A stretch of 46,186 bases of DNA from an uncultured Spartobacteria bacterium (GTDB lineage: Bacteria; Verrucomicrobiota; Verrucomicrobiia; Chthoniobacterales; Terrimicrobiaceae), in assembly GCA_937960895.1 (NCBI GenBank), contig CALCJD010000075.1, positions 1 through 46,186 on the forward strand, given 5' to 3'. Under the pieces are notes generated by a model. That model was not told the DNA's origin. It did no database searches and worked only from the letters and a program-made list of their open reading frames with translations. Each line of letters opens with the position of its first letter. Position 1 is the stretch's first letter. The translations under genes and the position numbers were made by a program. Below, one piece after another: positions 24,698 through 33,349 of the stretch.

Positions 24698-26269
24698 ATG
24701 TCCCTCAAGGAATATCGCAAAAAACGCAACTTCCAAAAGACCGCCGAGCCGCCGGCCCGGCGGGGTTCGGGACGGCCGCATGGCTTTGTCGTGCAAAAAC
24801 ACGACGCGAGCCGCTTGCATTATGATTTCCGTCTGGAATTGAACGGCACTTTGAAGTCCTGGGCGCTGCCAAAGGGACTGCCGTACGAAAAAGGCGAACG
24901 TCATCTAGCCGTCCACGTGGAGGATCATCCGGTGGCGTATGCGGATTTTGAGGGCACCATTCCCCCGGGACAGTATGGGGGAGGCACGGTGATGTTGTGG
25001 GATCGCGGCACTTATGAACCCCTCACGGCGACGCCATCAAAAGACCTCAAAAACGGCAAGCTGCACTTCACGCTGCGCGGAGACAAACTGCGGGGCGAAT
25101 GGTATCTGGTGAGATTGCGGGGCGAAGACGACCAATGGTTGATCATCAAGGGCGGGGAATCGATGAAGCCTGTCTCGAAAAGGGCGGACGATCGTTCCGT
25201 GCTCAGTCGCCGCACCATGAAGCAACTGGCCCGGGGGGATCGTGTCTGGCAATCCGCCCGGGGCCGCACTCGGAAACCGGAGCGTCCCGTTCCGCTCCCG
25301 GATTTCGTCGAGCCGATGAAAGCCCGGCCTGTGGCAAAGCCGCCGTCCGGAGACTGGCTTTACGAAATCAAGTTCGACGGCTGGCGCGCCCTGGGACTCA
25401 AGGGCGGCAGCCAATGCCGGCTGCTTTCGCGCAATGAAAAGGATTTCGGCGCGAAGTTTCCGGAGATCATGGAATCCCTGGCCCTGCTCAAGGCCGGCGA
25501 CGTTGTGCTCGACGGGGAAATTGTCGCCCTGGACGAACAGGGACGCTCCTCCTTCCAGCTCCTCCAGGCTTATGATCTCGGGAAAAAACGGCCGCCGATC
25601 TTTTATTACGTCTTCGATCTGTTGCAACTGGACGGCCGGGATGTGAAGGACTGTCCCATCGAGGATCGCCAAGCCCTGCTGGAGCACCTGCTGAAACGTC
25701 CGCCCGGCGTGCTGCGGCTTTCCGCCGTGCTGGGTTCCGAGGCTGATCCGCTTCTCGAACAGGCCCGCAGGCTCGGTTTGGAGGGATTGATCGGCAAACG
25801 CCGCGGATCGGCCTACGAGGCCGGCCGCCGCAGCGGAGCATGGGTGAAACTCAAGCTGGTGCGGGAACAGGAGTTTGTCATCGGCGGATACAGCGAGCCC
25901 GGAGGCTCCCGGGCCCATTTTGGAGCCCTCATTGTCGGCTATTATCGTGGGAAGGATTTGCTTTTTGCGGGCAAGGTGGGCACCGGATTCGACGCCAAAC
26001 TTTTGAAAACGCTGCACGCCCGCTTTCGGAAGCTTGAACAGGATGATTGTCCCTTTGCCAACCTGCCCATGCCCCGCGGCAGCCGGTGGGGAAAGGCCCT
26101 CACGCGGGCGGAAATGACATCCTGCCACTGGCTCGATCCCCAACTGGTCTGTCAGGTGAAATTCGGCGAATGGACCCGTGACGGACACCTGCGCCAGCCG
26201 GTTTTTCTCGGGCTCCGCGAGGACAAAAACGCCCGCGAGGTTGTGCGGGAACGCATCCATGGCAAATAA
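24698..26269 (+). CDS. ligD: ATP-dependent DNA ligase LigD (phosphoesterase plus ligase domains)
   Basis: 523 residues in the order 3'-phosphoesterase then ligase. The phosphoesterase domain (about 25-160) shows VQKHDASRLHYDFRLEL, SWALPKGLPY and HVEDHPVAYADFEGTIPPGQ with the metal-binding His/Asp residues. The ligase domain begins near residue 205. Motif I is YEIKFDGWRA with the nucleotidyl Lys; DGEIVALDE (motif III), GLEGLIGKRRGSAYE (IV) and WVKLKL (V) follow. A C-terminal OB domain ends VRERIHGK. The LigD polymerase domain is absent and is encoded by the next gene, which overlaps by 11 bases. Confidence 0.95.
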   Translation: MSLKEYRKKRNFQKTAEPPARRGSGRPHGFVVQKHDASRLHYDFRLELNGTLKSWALPKGLPYEKGERHLAVHVEDHPVAYADFEGTIPPGQYGGGTVMLWDRGTYEPLTATPSKDLKNGKLHFTLRGDKLRGEWYLVRLRGEDDQWLIIKGGESMKPVSKRADDRSVLSRRTMKQLARGDRVWQSARGRTRKPERPVPLPDFVEPMKARPVAKPPSGDWLYEIKFDGWRALGLKGGSQCRLLSRNEKDFGAKFPEIMESLALLKAGDVVLDGEIVALDEQGRSSFQLLQAYDLGKKRPPIFYYVFDLLQLDGRDVKDCPIEDRQALLEHLLKRPPGVLRLSAVLGSEADPLLEQARRLGLEGLIGKRRGSAYEAGRRSGAWVKLKLVREQEFVIGGYSEPGGSRAHFGALIVGYYRGKDLLFAGKVGTGFDAKLLKTLHARFRKLEQDDCPFANLPMPRGSRWGKALTRAEMTSCHWLDPQLVCQVKFGEWTRDGHLRQPVFLGLREDKNAREVVRERIHGK

Positions 26270-27197
26270 CGCCACGCTCGAAATCGGCGGCCGCGAAGTC
26301 CCCGTATCAAACCTTCACAAGGTCTTTTATCCCAAGACCGGTTTCACCAAGGGGGAGGTCATCGACTATTACATCCGGATTTCCCCGGTGCTGCTGCCGC
26401 ATTTGAATAACCGGCCGATCAGCCTGAAACGCTATCCGGACGGCGTGGAGGGATTCTTTTTTTACGAAAAGAACTGCCCCGCCCATCACCCCCGGTGGAT
26501 CAAAACCATCGCGGTCGACAAGTCGGACGGAAGCAAAATCCGCTACTGTGCGATGAACGATCTGGCGGCGTTGATCTGGGCCGCCAATCTCGCCGATCTG
26601 GAATTGCACACCTTTCTCCACCGGGCTCCCGCGTTGAGTCGTCCGACGGCTCTCGCCTTTGACCTCGATCCGGGAGCGCCCGCCGACATCGTCGAATGCT
26701 GTCGGGTGGGGCTGGAGGTGCGGAAAATCTTCGCCGGACTCGGACTGGAATCTTATGCCAAAACCTCCGGCTCCAAAGGCCTCCAGGTTTATGTTCCCCT
26801 GAACACGCGGATCACTTACGAACGCACCAAAGCGTTTGCCCGCGCTGTCGCCGTGGCCCTTGAACACCACTGGCCGGACCTTGTGATTTCCCGCATGGAA
26901 CGCAAACTGCGCAAGGGCAAGGTGTTCATCGACTGGAGCCAGAACGACCCCAAAAAAACCACGGTGACGGTCTATTCGCTCCGTGCCAAGGAGGAGCCGA
27001 CGGTTTCCACACCGGTCACCTGGGAGGAGGTCGGGCAGGCGTGGAAGCGAAAGAAGGCGCTGCGTTTCACTTCCGAGCAGGTTCTCGAGCGGGTCGAAAA
27101 ACACGGCGACCTCTTTGCTCCCGTCCTGGAAAAAAAGCAGAAACTGCCCACGCTGTGGGATCTGGAAAAAGGGGAGCCGGGCCGGAAATCCCGCTGA
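26259..27197 (+). CDS. LigD-type DNA polymerase/primase (stand-alone)
   Basis: 312 residues from the ATG at 26259, inside the end of ligD. It is an archaeo-eukaryotic primase-type polymerase. The start HKVFYPKTGFTKGEVIDYY is typical. The catalytic carboxylates sit in AFDLDPG and VFIDWSQND, with TSGSKGLQVYVPL as the nucleotide-binding motif and RMERKLRKGK nearby. In many bacteria this domain is fused in LigD; here it is separate. It fills gaps and adds nucleotides or ribonucleotides at breaks during end joining. Confidence 0.94.
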   Translation: MANNATLEIGGREVPVSNLHKVFYPKTGFTKGEVIDYYIRISPVLLPHLNNRPISLKRYPDGVEGFFFYEKNCPAHHPRWIKTIAVDKSDGSKIRYCAMNDLAALIWAANLADLELHTFLHRAPALSRPTALAFDLDPGAPADIVECCRVGLEVRKIFAGLGLESYAKTSGSKGLQVYVPLNTRITYERTKAFARAVAVALEHHWPDLVISRMERKLRKGKVFIDWSQNDPKKTTVTVYSLRAKEEPTVSTPVTWEEVGQAWKRKKALRFTSEQVLERVEKHGDLFAPVLEKKQKLPTLWDLEKGEPGRKSR

Positions 27198-27262
27198 TCG
27201 GTTTTTCCCTGAACGCTGCCTAAGGGAACACCCGCAACCCCCGTTTAAAACGATTCCCCGGC

Positions 27263-27388
27263 ATGATGACACTTGCTTCAACTCTGATCGTGGCGGCCGC
27301 AGGTTGGTCGATGCTTTATCTTCTTTTCGGCGGCGGAATCGGCGGAGCGATTCTGATCTTCATTGTTTTGAAGATGATCGGACAATAA
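27263..27388 (+). CDS. Possible 41-residue single-helix membrane peptide
   Basis: An ATG at 27263 opens a 41-codon frame starting MMTLASTLIVAAAG and ending LKMIGQ. It encodes one or two hydrophobic stretches with a glycine-rich hinge, LLFGGGIGGAILIFIVL. No good ribosome-binding site precedes it. It lies 65 bases after the polymerase gene. Its last 29 bases overlap the 3' end of the convergent ogt gene. The strongly hydrophobic, Lys-flanked composition is not expected from a random GC-rich frame, but there is no homology evidence here. Confidence 0.4.
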   Translation: MMTLASTLIVAAAGWSMLYLLFGGGIGGAILIFIVLKMIGQ

Positions 27389-27953
27389 CGGCCGTCCGTG
27401 AAGACGGCTCGCTGAGATTTTGGCTCGGCGAACCCGACGACTTGTCCCTAAGCCGGATCCCCCCCCCGGAAACCACCCGGCTCTCCAGCGCAAGCAAATA
27501 CGCCTTGACCGGGAGTCCTCCGGCGAAGCCCGTCAGCTGAGCGTTGGCGCCCACCACGCGATGGCAGGGCACCACAATGGAAAGGGGATTGCGTCCGTTC
27601 GCTGCTCCCACCGCCCGCACGGCGGCCGGTCGGCCGACGTGTTCGGCGATCTGGGAGTAGCTGCGGGTTTCCCCGTAGGGAATGGCGGACAACGCATTCC
27701 AGACCGCTTTCTGAAAAGGCGTGCCGGTCGGATCCAAGGGCAGGGAAAAGGTGCGTCGCTTCCCGGCGAAATATTCATTCAGCTGGCGGACGGTTTCCTG
27801 CAAGATCGGATGAGCGGGGTTCTCCGTCAGGGGGCCGAGCGGAACTCGGCTCGGACGGTCGTTTTCCCAGAGAATTGCGACGAGACCGCGATCGTGGGCG
27901 ACGAGAGTCAATCGGCCGACCGGACTGGGAAGGAAAAGTGCGTGCAGTGTCAT
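27360..27953 (-). CDS. ogt: Methylated-DNA-[protein]-cysteine S-methyltransferase
   Basis: 197 residues from the ATG at 27953. The active-site motif is PCHRVVGANAQLTGFAGG with the acceptor Cys. The DNA-binding helix region is GTPFQKAVWNALSAIPYGET. It repairs O6-alkylguanine by suicidal transfer. After YLLALE the protein has an extra tail of about 38 residues (Ser-rich, SGSPSQNLSEPSSRTA) that goes beyond the family norm. This tail overlaps the convergent small frame, and readthrough past an older stop is possible. It lies next to the Ku/LigD operon, making a small repair cluster. Confidence 0.92.
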   Translation of the reverse strand: MTLHALFLPSPVGRLTLVAHDRGLVAILWENDRPSRVPLGPLTENPAHPILQETVRQLNEYFAGKRRTFSLPLDPTGTPFQKAVWNALSAIPYGETRSYSQIAEHVGRPAAVRAVGAANGRNPLSIVVPCHRVVGANAQLTGFAGGLPVKAYLLALESRVVSGGGIRLRDKSSGSPSQNLSEPSSRTAVIVRSSSKQ

Positions 27954-28068
27954 GGGACCCAGGCGTGGCGCCCTTGGCGAAGTTACGCCGTGCTGCACAT
28001 ATGGAAAAGTCAGGAGACTTTAAATGTATAGCACTTTTCTCAAATATTGCCATTATTTAGGAAATTGA

Positions 28069-28088
28069 TTTACATAGTATTGACATAG
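28069..28088 (+). promoter_or_regulatory. Direct repeat in the AT-rich region upstream of the GH5 gene
   Basis: Two copies of TTKACATAG (TTTACATAG at 28069-28077 and TTGACATAG at 28080-28088) lie 11 bases apart, one helical turn. They sit in an AT-rich block (about 28010-28095) between ogt and the GH5 gene that contrasts sharply with the GC-rich surroundings. The spacing suggests an activator or repressor site. TTTACA and TTGACA also resemble -35 hexamers, but I find no convincing -10 at 16-18 bases, so no single promoter is called. The ATG follows 32 bases later. Confidence 0.35.
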
Positions 28089-28120
28089 CGAATTGTCTCC
28101 CCCAAGGATGAGGCGTCCCC

Positions 28121-29764
28121 ATGAAAACGCCCGTCCTTTTCGTTCTCATTGTTGTCACTTTTTTCCTCTCCGATCTGAGAGCGGGATCCGGTCCGAAGGA
28201 GCTCGTGAGCAATGGCGACTTTCAGCAGGACCAAACGGGCGGGGGGTGGCCTGAGGGTTGGGGGCGTGGGGATGAGGGGGTGACCTGGGTGAAGGGGGAG
28301 GGGAAGCCGTTTATGCGGCTGGTGTCCCCGGCTCCCGGCCAAATGGTGTCGCTGTTTCGGGAGGTGCCGGTTCCCGAGGGGACCAAGGGGGTGGAGGTGC
28401 AAATGCGTTACCGAACCAAGGGCATTGAGGCCGGAGAGAAATCTTGGTTCGACGCGCGAACGATTTTTCATTGTCTGGATGCCGGCCGGCGTCAACTCGC
28501 CCCGGATCCGGCGCCGTTGGTGTTTTCGTCCAACACCGGCGAATGGAAGGATGTGCGGAGGGAGATTTTGGTTCCGGAAAACACCGCCTTCCTGCAGATC
28601 ATGCCGTGTCTGTTTCACGTCAAGGCCGGCACCCTTGATCTGGCCGAGGTGCGCGTCACGGTCATGGATGACGCCGCGGCCGAAGCCCTCATTGCGCGCA
28701 AGGCGGCGGAAAAGGCCCGGGCGGCCGAGCGCGCGGCCATTTTGGAAAAGGACCTCGCCCTTCCGGTCATCACTCCGGAATTGAAGGTGGAGGGGAATCA
28801 GGTGCTGACCGTCGACGGCAAACCGGTCTGGCTGCAGGGGCTCAGCGTGGACAGCATGCAGTGGGGACCCGGTGAAAACGTGTTGTGGACCGTCCGGGTG
28901 GCCCTCGACGAATGGAAGGCGAATGTCATTCGGCTTCCCGTGCATGACACCTACTGGTTTGGGAAGGGCAGGGGGCAGCCGGCTGGCGGGGAGGCGGCTT
29001 ATCGCGAGACTGTGGACAAGGCCATCCATCTGGCGGCCACACGGGGAGCCTGGGTGGTGCTGGATTTGCATCGGTTCGGGGCGCCCATCGAGGAAAACAT
29101 CGCCTTCTGGAAGGAGGTGGCGACCCGTTACAAAAACCATCCCGCGGTGCTTTTCGAACTCTTCAATGAGCCACATGGGATCACCTGGGAAATCTGGCGG
29201 AATGGCGGCTCGCTCAAGGAGGTGAAACATCAGGATGTCAATCCGGTGGAAAACACCCTGAAAATGGAAACGGACTGGACGCCGGGCATGCAGGCGTTGG
29301 TGAAAGCGGTGCGTGAAACCGGCGCCCGGAACATCATCGTGGCCGGCGGACTCGACTGGGCCTACGACCTCTCGGGCGTGGTCAACGGTCATGCGCTCGA
29401 CGATCTCGGCGGGAACGGCATTATTTATGTTTCGCACATCTATCCGTGGAAGAAGGACTGGCAGGAGCGGGTGCTTGTCGCCGCCGACCGGTTTCCCATC
29501 ATTCTCACCGAGGTGGGCTGTCCGCGGAGGTGGGAGGATTTTTCCTTCATTCCCCCCGACCAACGTTATCCGCTCGAAGGGTGGTCCGAAGACATGCTGG
29601 GGCTGATCCAGAAATACAAACTGCACTGGACCGGTTTCAGCTTCCACCCACACTGCGGTCCGCAGGTCATTCAGGATTGGGAATACACCCCGACGCCGTT
29701 CTGGGGCGTCTTTGTGAAGGAGGCCCTTCAGGGCCGCCAATTTGAACTCAAAGCCCTGCGTTGA
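28121..29764 (+). CDS. Secreted glycoside hydrolase family 5 protein (cellulase/mannanase type)
   Basis: 547 residues with a signal peptide (MKTPVLFVLIVVTFFLSDLR). Residues about 25-185 are beta-rich (ELVSNGDFQQD, WFDARTIFHCLD, EWKDVRREILVP) and resemble a CBM4/9-like carbohydrate-binding domain. An Ala/Lys/Glu helix (about 186-212) links to a GH5 barrel. The acid/base Glu350 is in LFELFNEPHG and the nucleophile Glu464 in IILTEVGCP. RLPVHDTYW, VVLDLHR and YVSHIYPWK are also GH5 landmarks. It likely cuts a beta-1,4-glucan or mannan outside the cytoplasm; the substrate is not determined. Confidence 0.9.
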   Translation: MKTPVLFVLIVVTFFLSDLRAGSGPKELVSNGDFQQDQTGGGWPEGWGRGDEGVTWVKGEGKPFMRLVSPAPGQMVSLFREVPVPEGTKGVEVQMRYRTKGIEAGEKSWFDARTIFHCLDAGRRQLAPDPAPLVFSSNTGEWKDVRREILVPENTAFLQIMPCLFHVKAGTLDLAEVRVTVMDDAAAEALIARKAAEKARAAERAAILEKDLALPVITPELKVEGNQVLTVDGKPVWLQGLSVDSMQWGPGENVLWTVRVALDEWKANVIRLPVHDTYWFGKGRGQPAGGEAAYRETVDKAIHLAATRGAWVVLDLHRFGAPIEENIAFWKEVATRYKNHPAVLFELFNEPHGITWEIWRNGGSLKEVKHQDVNPVENTLKMETDWTPGMQALVKAVRETGARNIIVAGGLDWAYDLSGVVNGHALDDLGGNGIIYVSHIYPWKKDWQERVLVAADRFPIILTEVGCPRRWEDFSFIPPDQRYPLEGWSEDMLGLIQKYKLHWTGFSFHPHCGPQVIQDWEYTPTPFWGVFVKEALQGRQFELKALR

Positions 29765-29786
29765 GGGCGCGGAGCCGATTGGGTGG

Positions 29787-30212
29787 CTATTGTGTCGCCC
29801 TTCGCCCGGACGGCGCCACCAGAAGAATCACCGCCAGGGCGGCGAGGCCGATGTCCCGGACAATGGCGGTCACCATTGCGGCGCGGGAGGGTTCTTCGTC
29901 CGCGCCAAAACACGAGCAGGCCACCACGATGTCATTGGCCAGCGCCCAGCCGAGCGCGCTGACAAAGGCGGCCAGGAGGAGGAGGACGAGAACGGCGCCG
30001 CCGCGCCAGGTCCAGGGCAGCACCAGAAGAAGGGCCGCCCCCACTTCCGCGAGGGGCAACAGGCGCGCCAAGGGCTCGATCCAGTTTTCCGGCACAAAGG
30101 TGAAAGGCAGCAGTGCCATGGCAAACTCCGCGCTGGAGAGGGCCTTGATCAGGCCCGCATACAAAAAGACGGCCGCCAGAAGGAGACGGAGAACAAGCAG
30201 GATCCTGGTCAT
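29787..30212 (-). CDS. MauE/DoxX-like membrane protein
   Basis: 141 residues with four helices: ILLVLRLLLAAVFLYAGLIK, PLAEVGAALLLVLPW, AVLVLLLLAAFVSALGWAL and DIGLAALAVILLVA. FLYAGLIKAL with a later ACSCFGADEE is the usual MauE/DoxX pattern. The CSCFG pair may act in redox partnership, as proposed for this family. The start overlaps the folP stop (ATGA), so it is translated with folP. A functional link to folate is not obvious. Confidence 0.82.
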   Translation of the reverse strand: MTRILLVLRLLLAAVFLYAGLIKALSSAEFAMALLPFTFVPENWIEPLARLLPLAEVGAALLLVLPWTWRGGAVLVLLLLAAFVSALGWALANDIVVACSCFGADEEPSRAAMVTAIVRDIGLAALAVILLVAPSGRRATQ

Positions 30213-31090
30213 GGGACGGCGGCCGGGACGGGTTCCATCCGGTGAATGGATCGGATGACCCTCCAGGCCATCTCGACATTGTGCACCCGGAAAATCGCGG
30301 CGCCGCGGCGCATTCCCGCCACGATGCAGGCGGCGGTGGCGGCATCCCGGTCGCGCGGGTCGGGAAGATCCAGAACGTGCCCGATCACCGTCTTGCGCGA
30401 AACGGGCAGGAGGATGGGACGGTCAAAACGCGTCAGGATTTCCAGTTCCCGGTAAATGCGCAGACTGTCCGGCGCCTGTTTGGCAAAATCGATGCCGGGA
30501 TCGAGGATGAGGGACTCGCGCGGGACGCCGGCCGCGACGGCGTCGGCGATGCGGGTCTCGAAAAAATGCGCAAGTTCCTCCATCACATTGGCATATTCCA
30601 CGTGCGTGTGCGGCACCTTGGGGGTGCCCACGGAATGCATGATCAACAGGGCGGCGCCGGTTTCCGCGCAAATGCGGGCGTTGCGGTCATCCGGCAGGGC
30701 GCTCATGTCGTTGAGGATGTGTCCGCCGAGGACCAAGGCCGGTCCGGCCACCTCGGGACGCCAGGTGTTGATGGAGAGCAGGGGAGGAAAAACCTGTTCC
30801 CCGTCCCGGGGGGAGACGCCGGCGCTGACCTCCGCAAAACGCCCGATGAAGGGCGCAATGCGCTCCAACTCCTCGTCGGGGGAGATGGCGGCGCGGTTGG
30901 TCCGGGCGCTCTCTCCGCCGACATCCACAATGTCCGCGCCGAGGGCCACGAGTTCCCGCGCCCGCTGCAGCGCCCAGTCGGGATCAATTTTCCCGTCCCC
31001 GGAGAACGAATCGTCGTTGATATTGAGGATGCCCATGAGGAGGGGACGCCGGGGAAAGGCGAGGCGGCGGGAGCGGGCGAGCAGTTCCAT
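30209..31090 (-). CDS. folP: Dihydropteroate synthase
   Basis: 293 residues from the ATG at 31090. It is a TIM-barrel enzyme with the DHPS motifs LMGILNINDDSFSGDGK, DIVDVGGESARTN, LSINTWRPEV, ILNDMSAL, LILDPGIDFAK, PVSRKTVIG and FRVHNVEMAWRVI. Two usual residues differ: NINDDSFS replaces NVTPDSFS, and RVHNV replaces RVHDV. These may reflect lineage. It condenses p-aminobenzoate with dihydropterin pyrophosphate. It is divergent from pta with 50 bases between starts. Confidence 0.9.
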   Translation of the reverse strand: MELLARSRRLAFPRRPLLMGILNINDDSFSGDGKIDPDWALQRARELVALGADIVDVGGESARTNRAAISPDEELERIAPFIGRFAEVSAGVSPRDGEQVFPPLLSINTWRPEVAGPALVLGGHILNDMSALPDDRNARICAETGAALLIMHSVGTPKVPHTHVEYANVMEELAHFFETRIADAVAAGVPRESLILDPGIDFAKQAPDSLRIYRELEILTRFDRPILLPVSRKTVIGHVLDLPDPRDRDAATAACIVAGMRRGAAIFRVHNVEMAWRVIRSIHRMEPVPAAVP

Positions 31091-31140
31091 CTTGTTTCGG
31101 CCCGCATTCTCTTTCAGGCTGGGCCCTCGTTGCAACAGCC

Positions 31141-32187
31141 ATGAGCTTTATCGAATCGATTTTCGCAAAACTGAAGCGCCACCCCAAGCGCATCGTCTTT
31201 CCCGACGGTGATGATCCCCGGGTGGTCCGCGCCTGCCATGCCTTCTACGAAAAGGAGGCCGGCATTCCCGTGCTCATCGGAAAACGCGACGTGATCGAAC
31301 GCGTCGCCCTCACGGAGAAGGTCAGTCTCGACCACGTTGCCATCATCAATCCCGAAACGTCCTCCGAGCTTCCCGCCTTCTGCGAACACCTCGAGAAACT
31401 CGACCGCTACCGCAAGATGGGCATCAAGGATTCGCGGGCCATCATGGTGAACCCGAACTATTTCGCTGCGATGATGCTGCAATACGGTCAGGTCGACGCC
31501 CTGGTCGGCGGGGTGACCAGCTATTCCGGCTCGCTCCTGCGTCCGCTCATTCAGATCGTCAAACCGCTCGCCCACGCCCCTTTCATTTCCGGGTGCGTCA
31601 TCGCGGAATTGCCCGACAAAAAATTCGGCGACGACGGGGTGCTTTTCCTCGCGGACTGCGGTGTGGTGCCCGAACCCAACATGCAGCAGCTCGGAGCCAT
31701 CGCCGTGCAGACCGGACTCCTGGCCCGCCAGGTCTTCGGTTCGCGTCCCCGCGTGGCCATGCTGAGCTTTTCCACCAAGGGCAGCGCCAAGACCGCGTCC
31801 ACGGAGAAGGTGGCCGGGGCGGTGGAAATCGCCCGCCAACTTGCCGCCGACCTGCAGGCGGAAATCGCCGTGGACGGCGAAATGCAGGCCGACACCGCGC
31901 TCGTGGCCGAACTGGCGGAACGCAAGATGGGTCCGAGTCTCGTGGCCGGAAAGGCCAACGTGCTGATCTTCCCCGATCTCAACAGCGGCAACATCGCCGC
32001 CAAACTCATCCAGTATCTCGCCGGAGCCAAAATTTACGGCCAGATCCTGCTGGGCTTCTCGCGTCCCGCCGCCGACCTCTCCCGCGGCGCCACGGTCGAG
32101 GACATCGTTTCCGTGGCGGCCGTCGTCGGATTGCAGGCCATCGAATACCGCAAGCTCTACCCGCCCACCCCCGAACCGGAGGCTTGA
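31141..32187 (+). CDS. pta: Phosphate acetyltransferase
   Basis: 348 residues, the short catalytic type of Pta without the N-terminal regulatory part. Visible motifs are RIVFPDGDDPRVVRA, VDALVGGVTSYSGSLLRP, LADCGVVPEPNMQQL, VAMLSFSTKGSAKT, EIAVDGEMQADTALV and LIFPDLNSGNIAAKL. It interconverts acetyl-CoA and acetyl phosphate. The stop overlaps the next start (TGATG). The gene after it encodes the kind of BioD/DRTGG region found fused to Pta in enterobacteria. Confidence 0.95.
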   Translation: MSFIESIFAKLKRHPKRIVFPDGDDPRVVRACHAFYEKEAGIPVLIGKRDVIERVALTEKVSLDHVAIINPETSSELPAFCEHLEKLDRYRKMGIKDSRAIMVNPNYFAAMMLQYGQVDALVGGVTSYSGSLLRPLIQIVKPLAHAPFISGCVIAELPDKKFGDDGVLFLADCGVVPEPNMQQLGAIAVQTGLLARQVFGSRPRVAMLSFSTKGSAKTASTEKVAGAVEIARQLAADLQAEIAVDGEMQADTALVAELAERKMGPSLVAGKANVLIFPDLNSGNIAAKLIQYLAGAKIYGQILLGFSRPAADLSRGATVEDIVSVAAVVGLQAIEYRKLYPPTPEPEA

Positions 32188-33284
32188 TGAACACGGTCAC
32201 ACCCCGGCTTTTCATCGCGGCCACGGAGCAAAACACGGGGAAAACCACCACCTCGCTGGGACTCTATGCCGCACTCCGCAAGGACTTCAGCCGCATCGGT
32301 TTCATGAAGCCGGTCGGGCAGCGCTTTGTGGAGATCGAAGGCAAGCAGATCGACGAGGACAGCGTCCTCATCCGCGACACCTTCGGCACCGAGGTGCCCA
32401 TCGAGGACATGAGTCCGATTGCGGTCGAACCGCAGTTCACCCGCCGCTACATCAACCACGCCAACAACGAGGCCCTCGTGCGGCGTATCCAGCATTCCTT
32501 CGACCGGACGGCGTGGGAAAAGGACTTTGTCATCATCGAAGGCACCGGTCATGCCGGAGTCGGCAGCGTGTTCGACCTCTCCAACGCCCGTGTCGCCAGC
32601 ATCCTCCAAACCAAGGTGCTGCTGGTCACGCCGGCCGGCATCGGACGCCCCATCGACGAGGCCGCGGTGAACAAGGCCCTCTTTGACAAGGAAAACGTCG
32701 AGGTCATCGGGGTGGTCATGAACAAGGTGCTGGCCGACCGCATGGAGTCCATCGCCGACATCGCCCGGCGGGGGTTCGAGCGCATCGGTCTCGAACTGGT
32801 CGGCATGATCCCGCGGGAACGCATGCTGGCCCAGCCGACCCTGGACCAGATCTGCGAAAAAATCCGCGGCCGGTTTCTCCACGGCGCGGAGAAGGGCCGC
32901 AAACGCATCGAGAAGGCCATCATTGGCGCGGTCAGCTCCCGCAACATCTTCAAGGATGTCGAGCCCGACAGCCTGCTCATCATCCCCGGTGATCGCGGGG
33001 AGGCCGTGCGGGCCGTGCTCGAACGGGCACAGGAGCCGGACGGCGGACCGTTCTGCGGCCTGGTCCTCTCCGACAATCTGGATCCGAGCGACGGACTGCT
33101 TGCCCGCATCCGCGAGTCCAGCCTGCCGGTCATCGTGTCGTCGCAGGACAGCTACGTGATCGCCAGCCGGATCCATTCCATGACCGTGAAAACGCTGCCG
33201 GGGGACACGGAAAAGATCGACCGCATTCAGAACCTGGTGGGCGAATACGTGAACATCCGGAGAATTCTGGAGAAAATTTCCTGA
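32187..33284 (+). CDS. BioD-like P-loop plus DRTGG domain protein (Pta N-terminal-like partner)
   Basis: 365 residues. The N-terminal P-loop is FIAATEQNTGKTTTSLGL (about 9-26), with GFMKPVGQRF and VIIEGTGHAGVG as in BioD-type ATPases. The C-terminal half contains a DRTGG-type domain near IIGAVSSRNIFKD and LLIIPGDRGEAVRAVL. This order matches the regulatory N-terminus of long Pta proteins. Here it is a separate gene, translationally coupled downstream of pta. A regulatory or complex-forming role with Pta is inferred from this arrangement. Confidence 0.85.
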   Translation: MNTVTPRLFIAATEQNTGKTTTSLGLYAALRKDFSRIGFMKPVGQRFVEIEGKQIDEDSVLIRDTFGTEVPIEDMSPIAVEPQFTRRYINHANNEALVRRIQHSFDRTAWEKDFVIIEGTGHAGVGSVFDLSNARVASILQTKVLLVTPAGIGRPIDEAAVNKALFDKENVEVIGVVMNKVLADRMESIADIARRGFERIGLELVGMIPRERMLAQPTLDQICEKIRGRFLHGAEKGRKRIEKAIIGAVSSRNIFKDVEPDSLLIIPGDRGEAVRAVLERAQEPDGGPFCGLVLSDNLDPSDGLLARIRESSLPVIVSSQDSYVIASRIHSMTVKTLPGDTEKIDRIQNLVGEYVNIRRILEKIS

Positions 33285-33349
33285 TCGGCCATGGATCCGT
33301 TTCGCCGAAACATTGACACTGCCGTCCCGCTGCCTCAGAGTCGCCGGCC

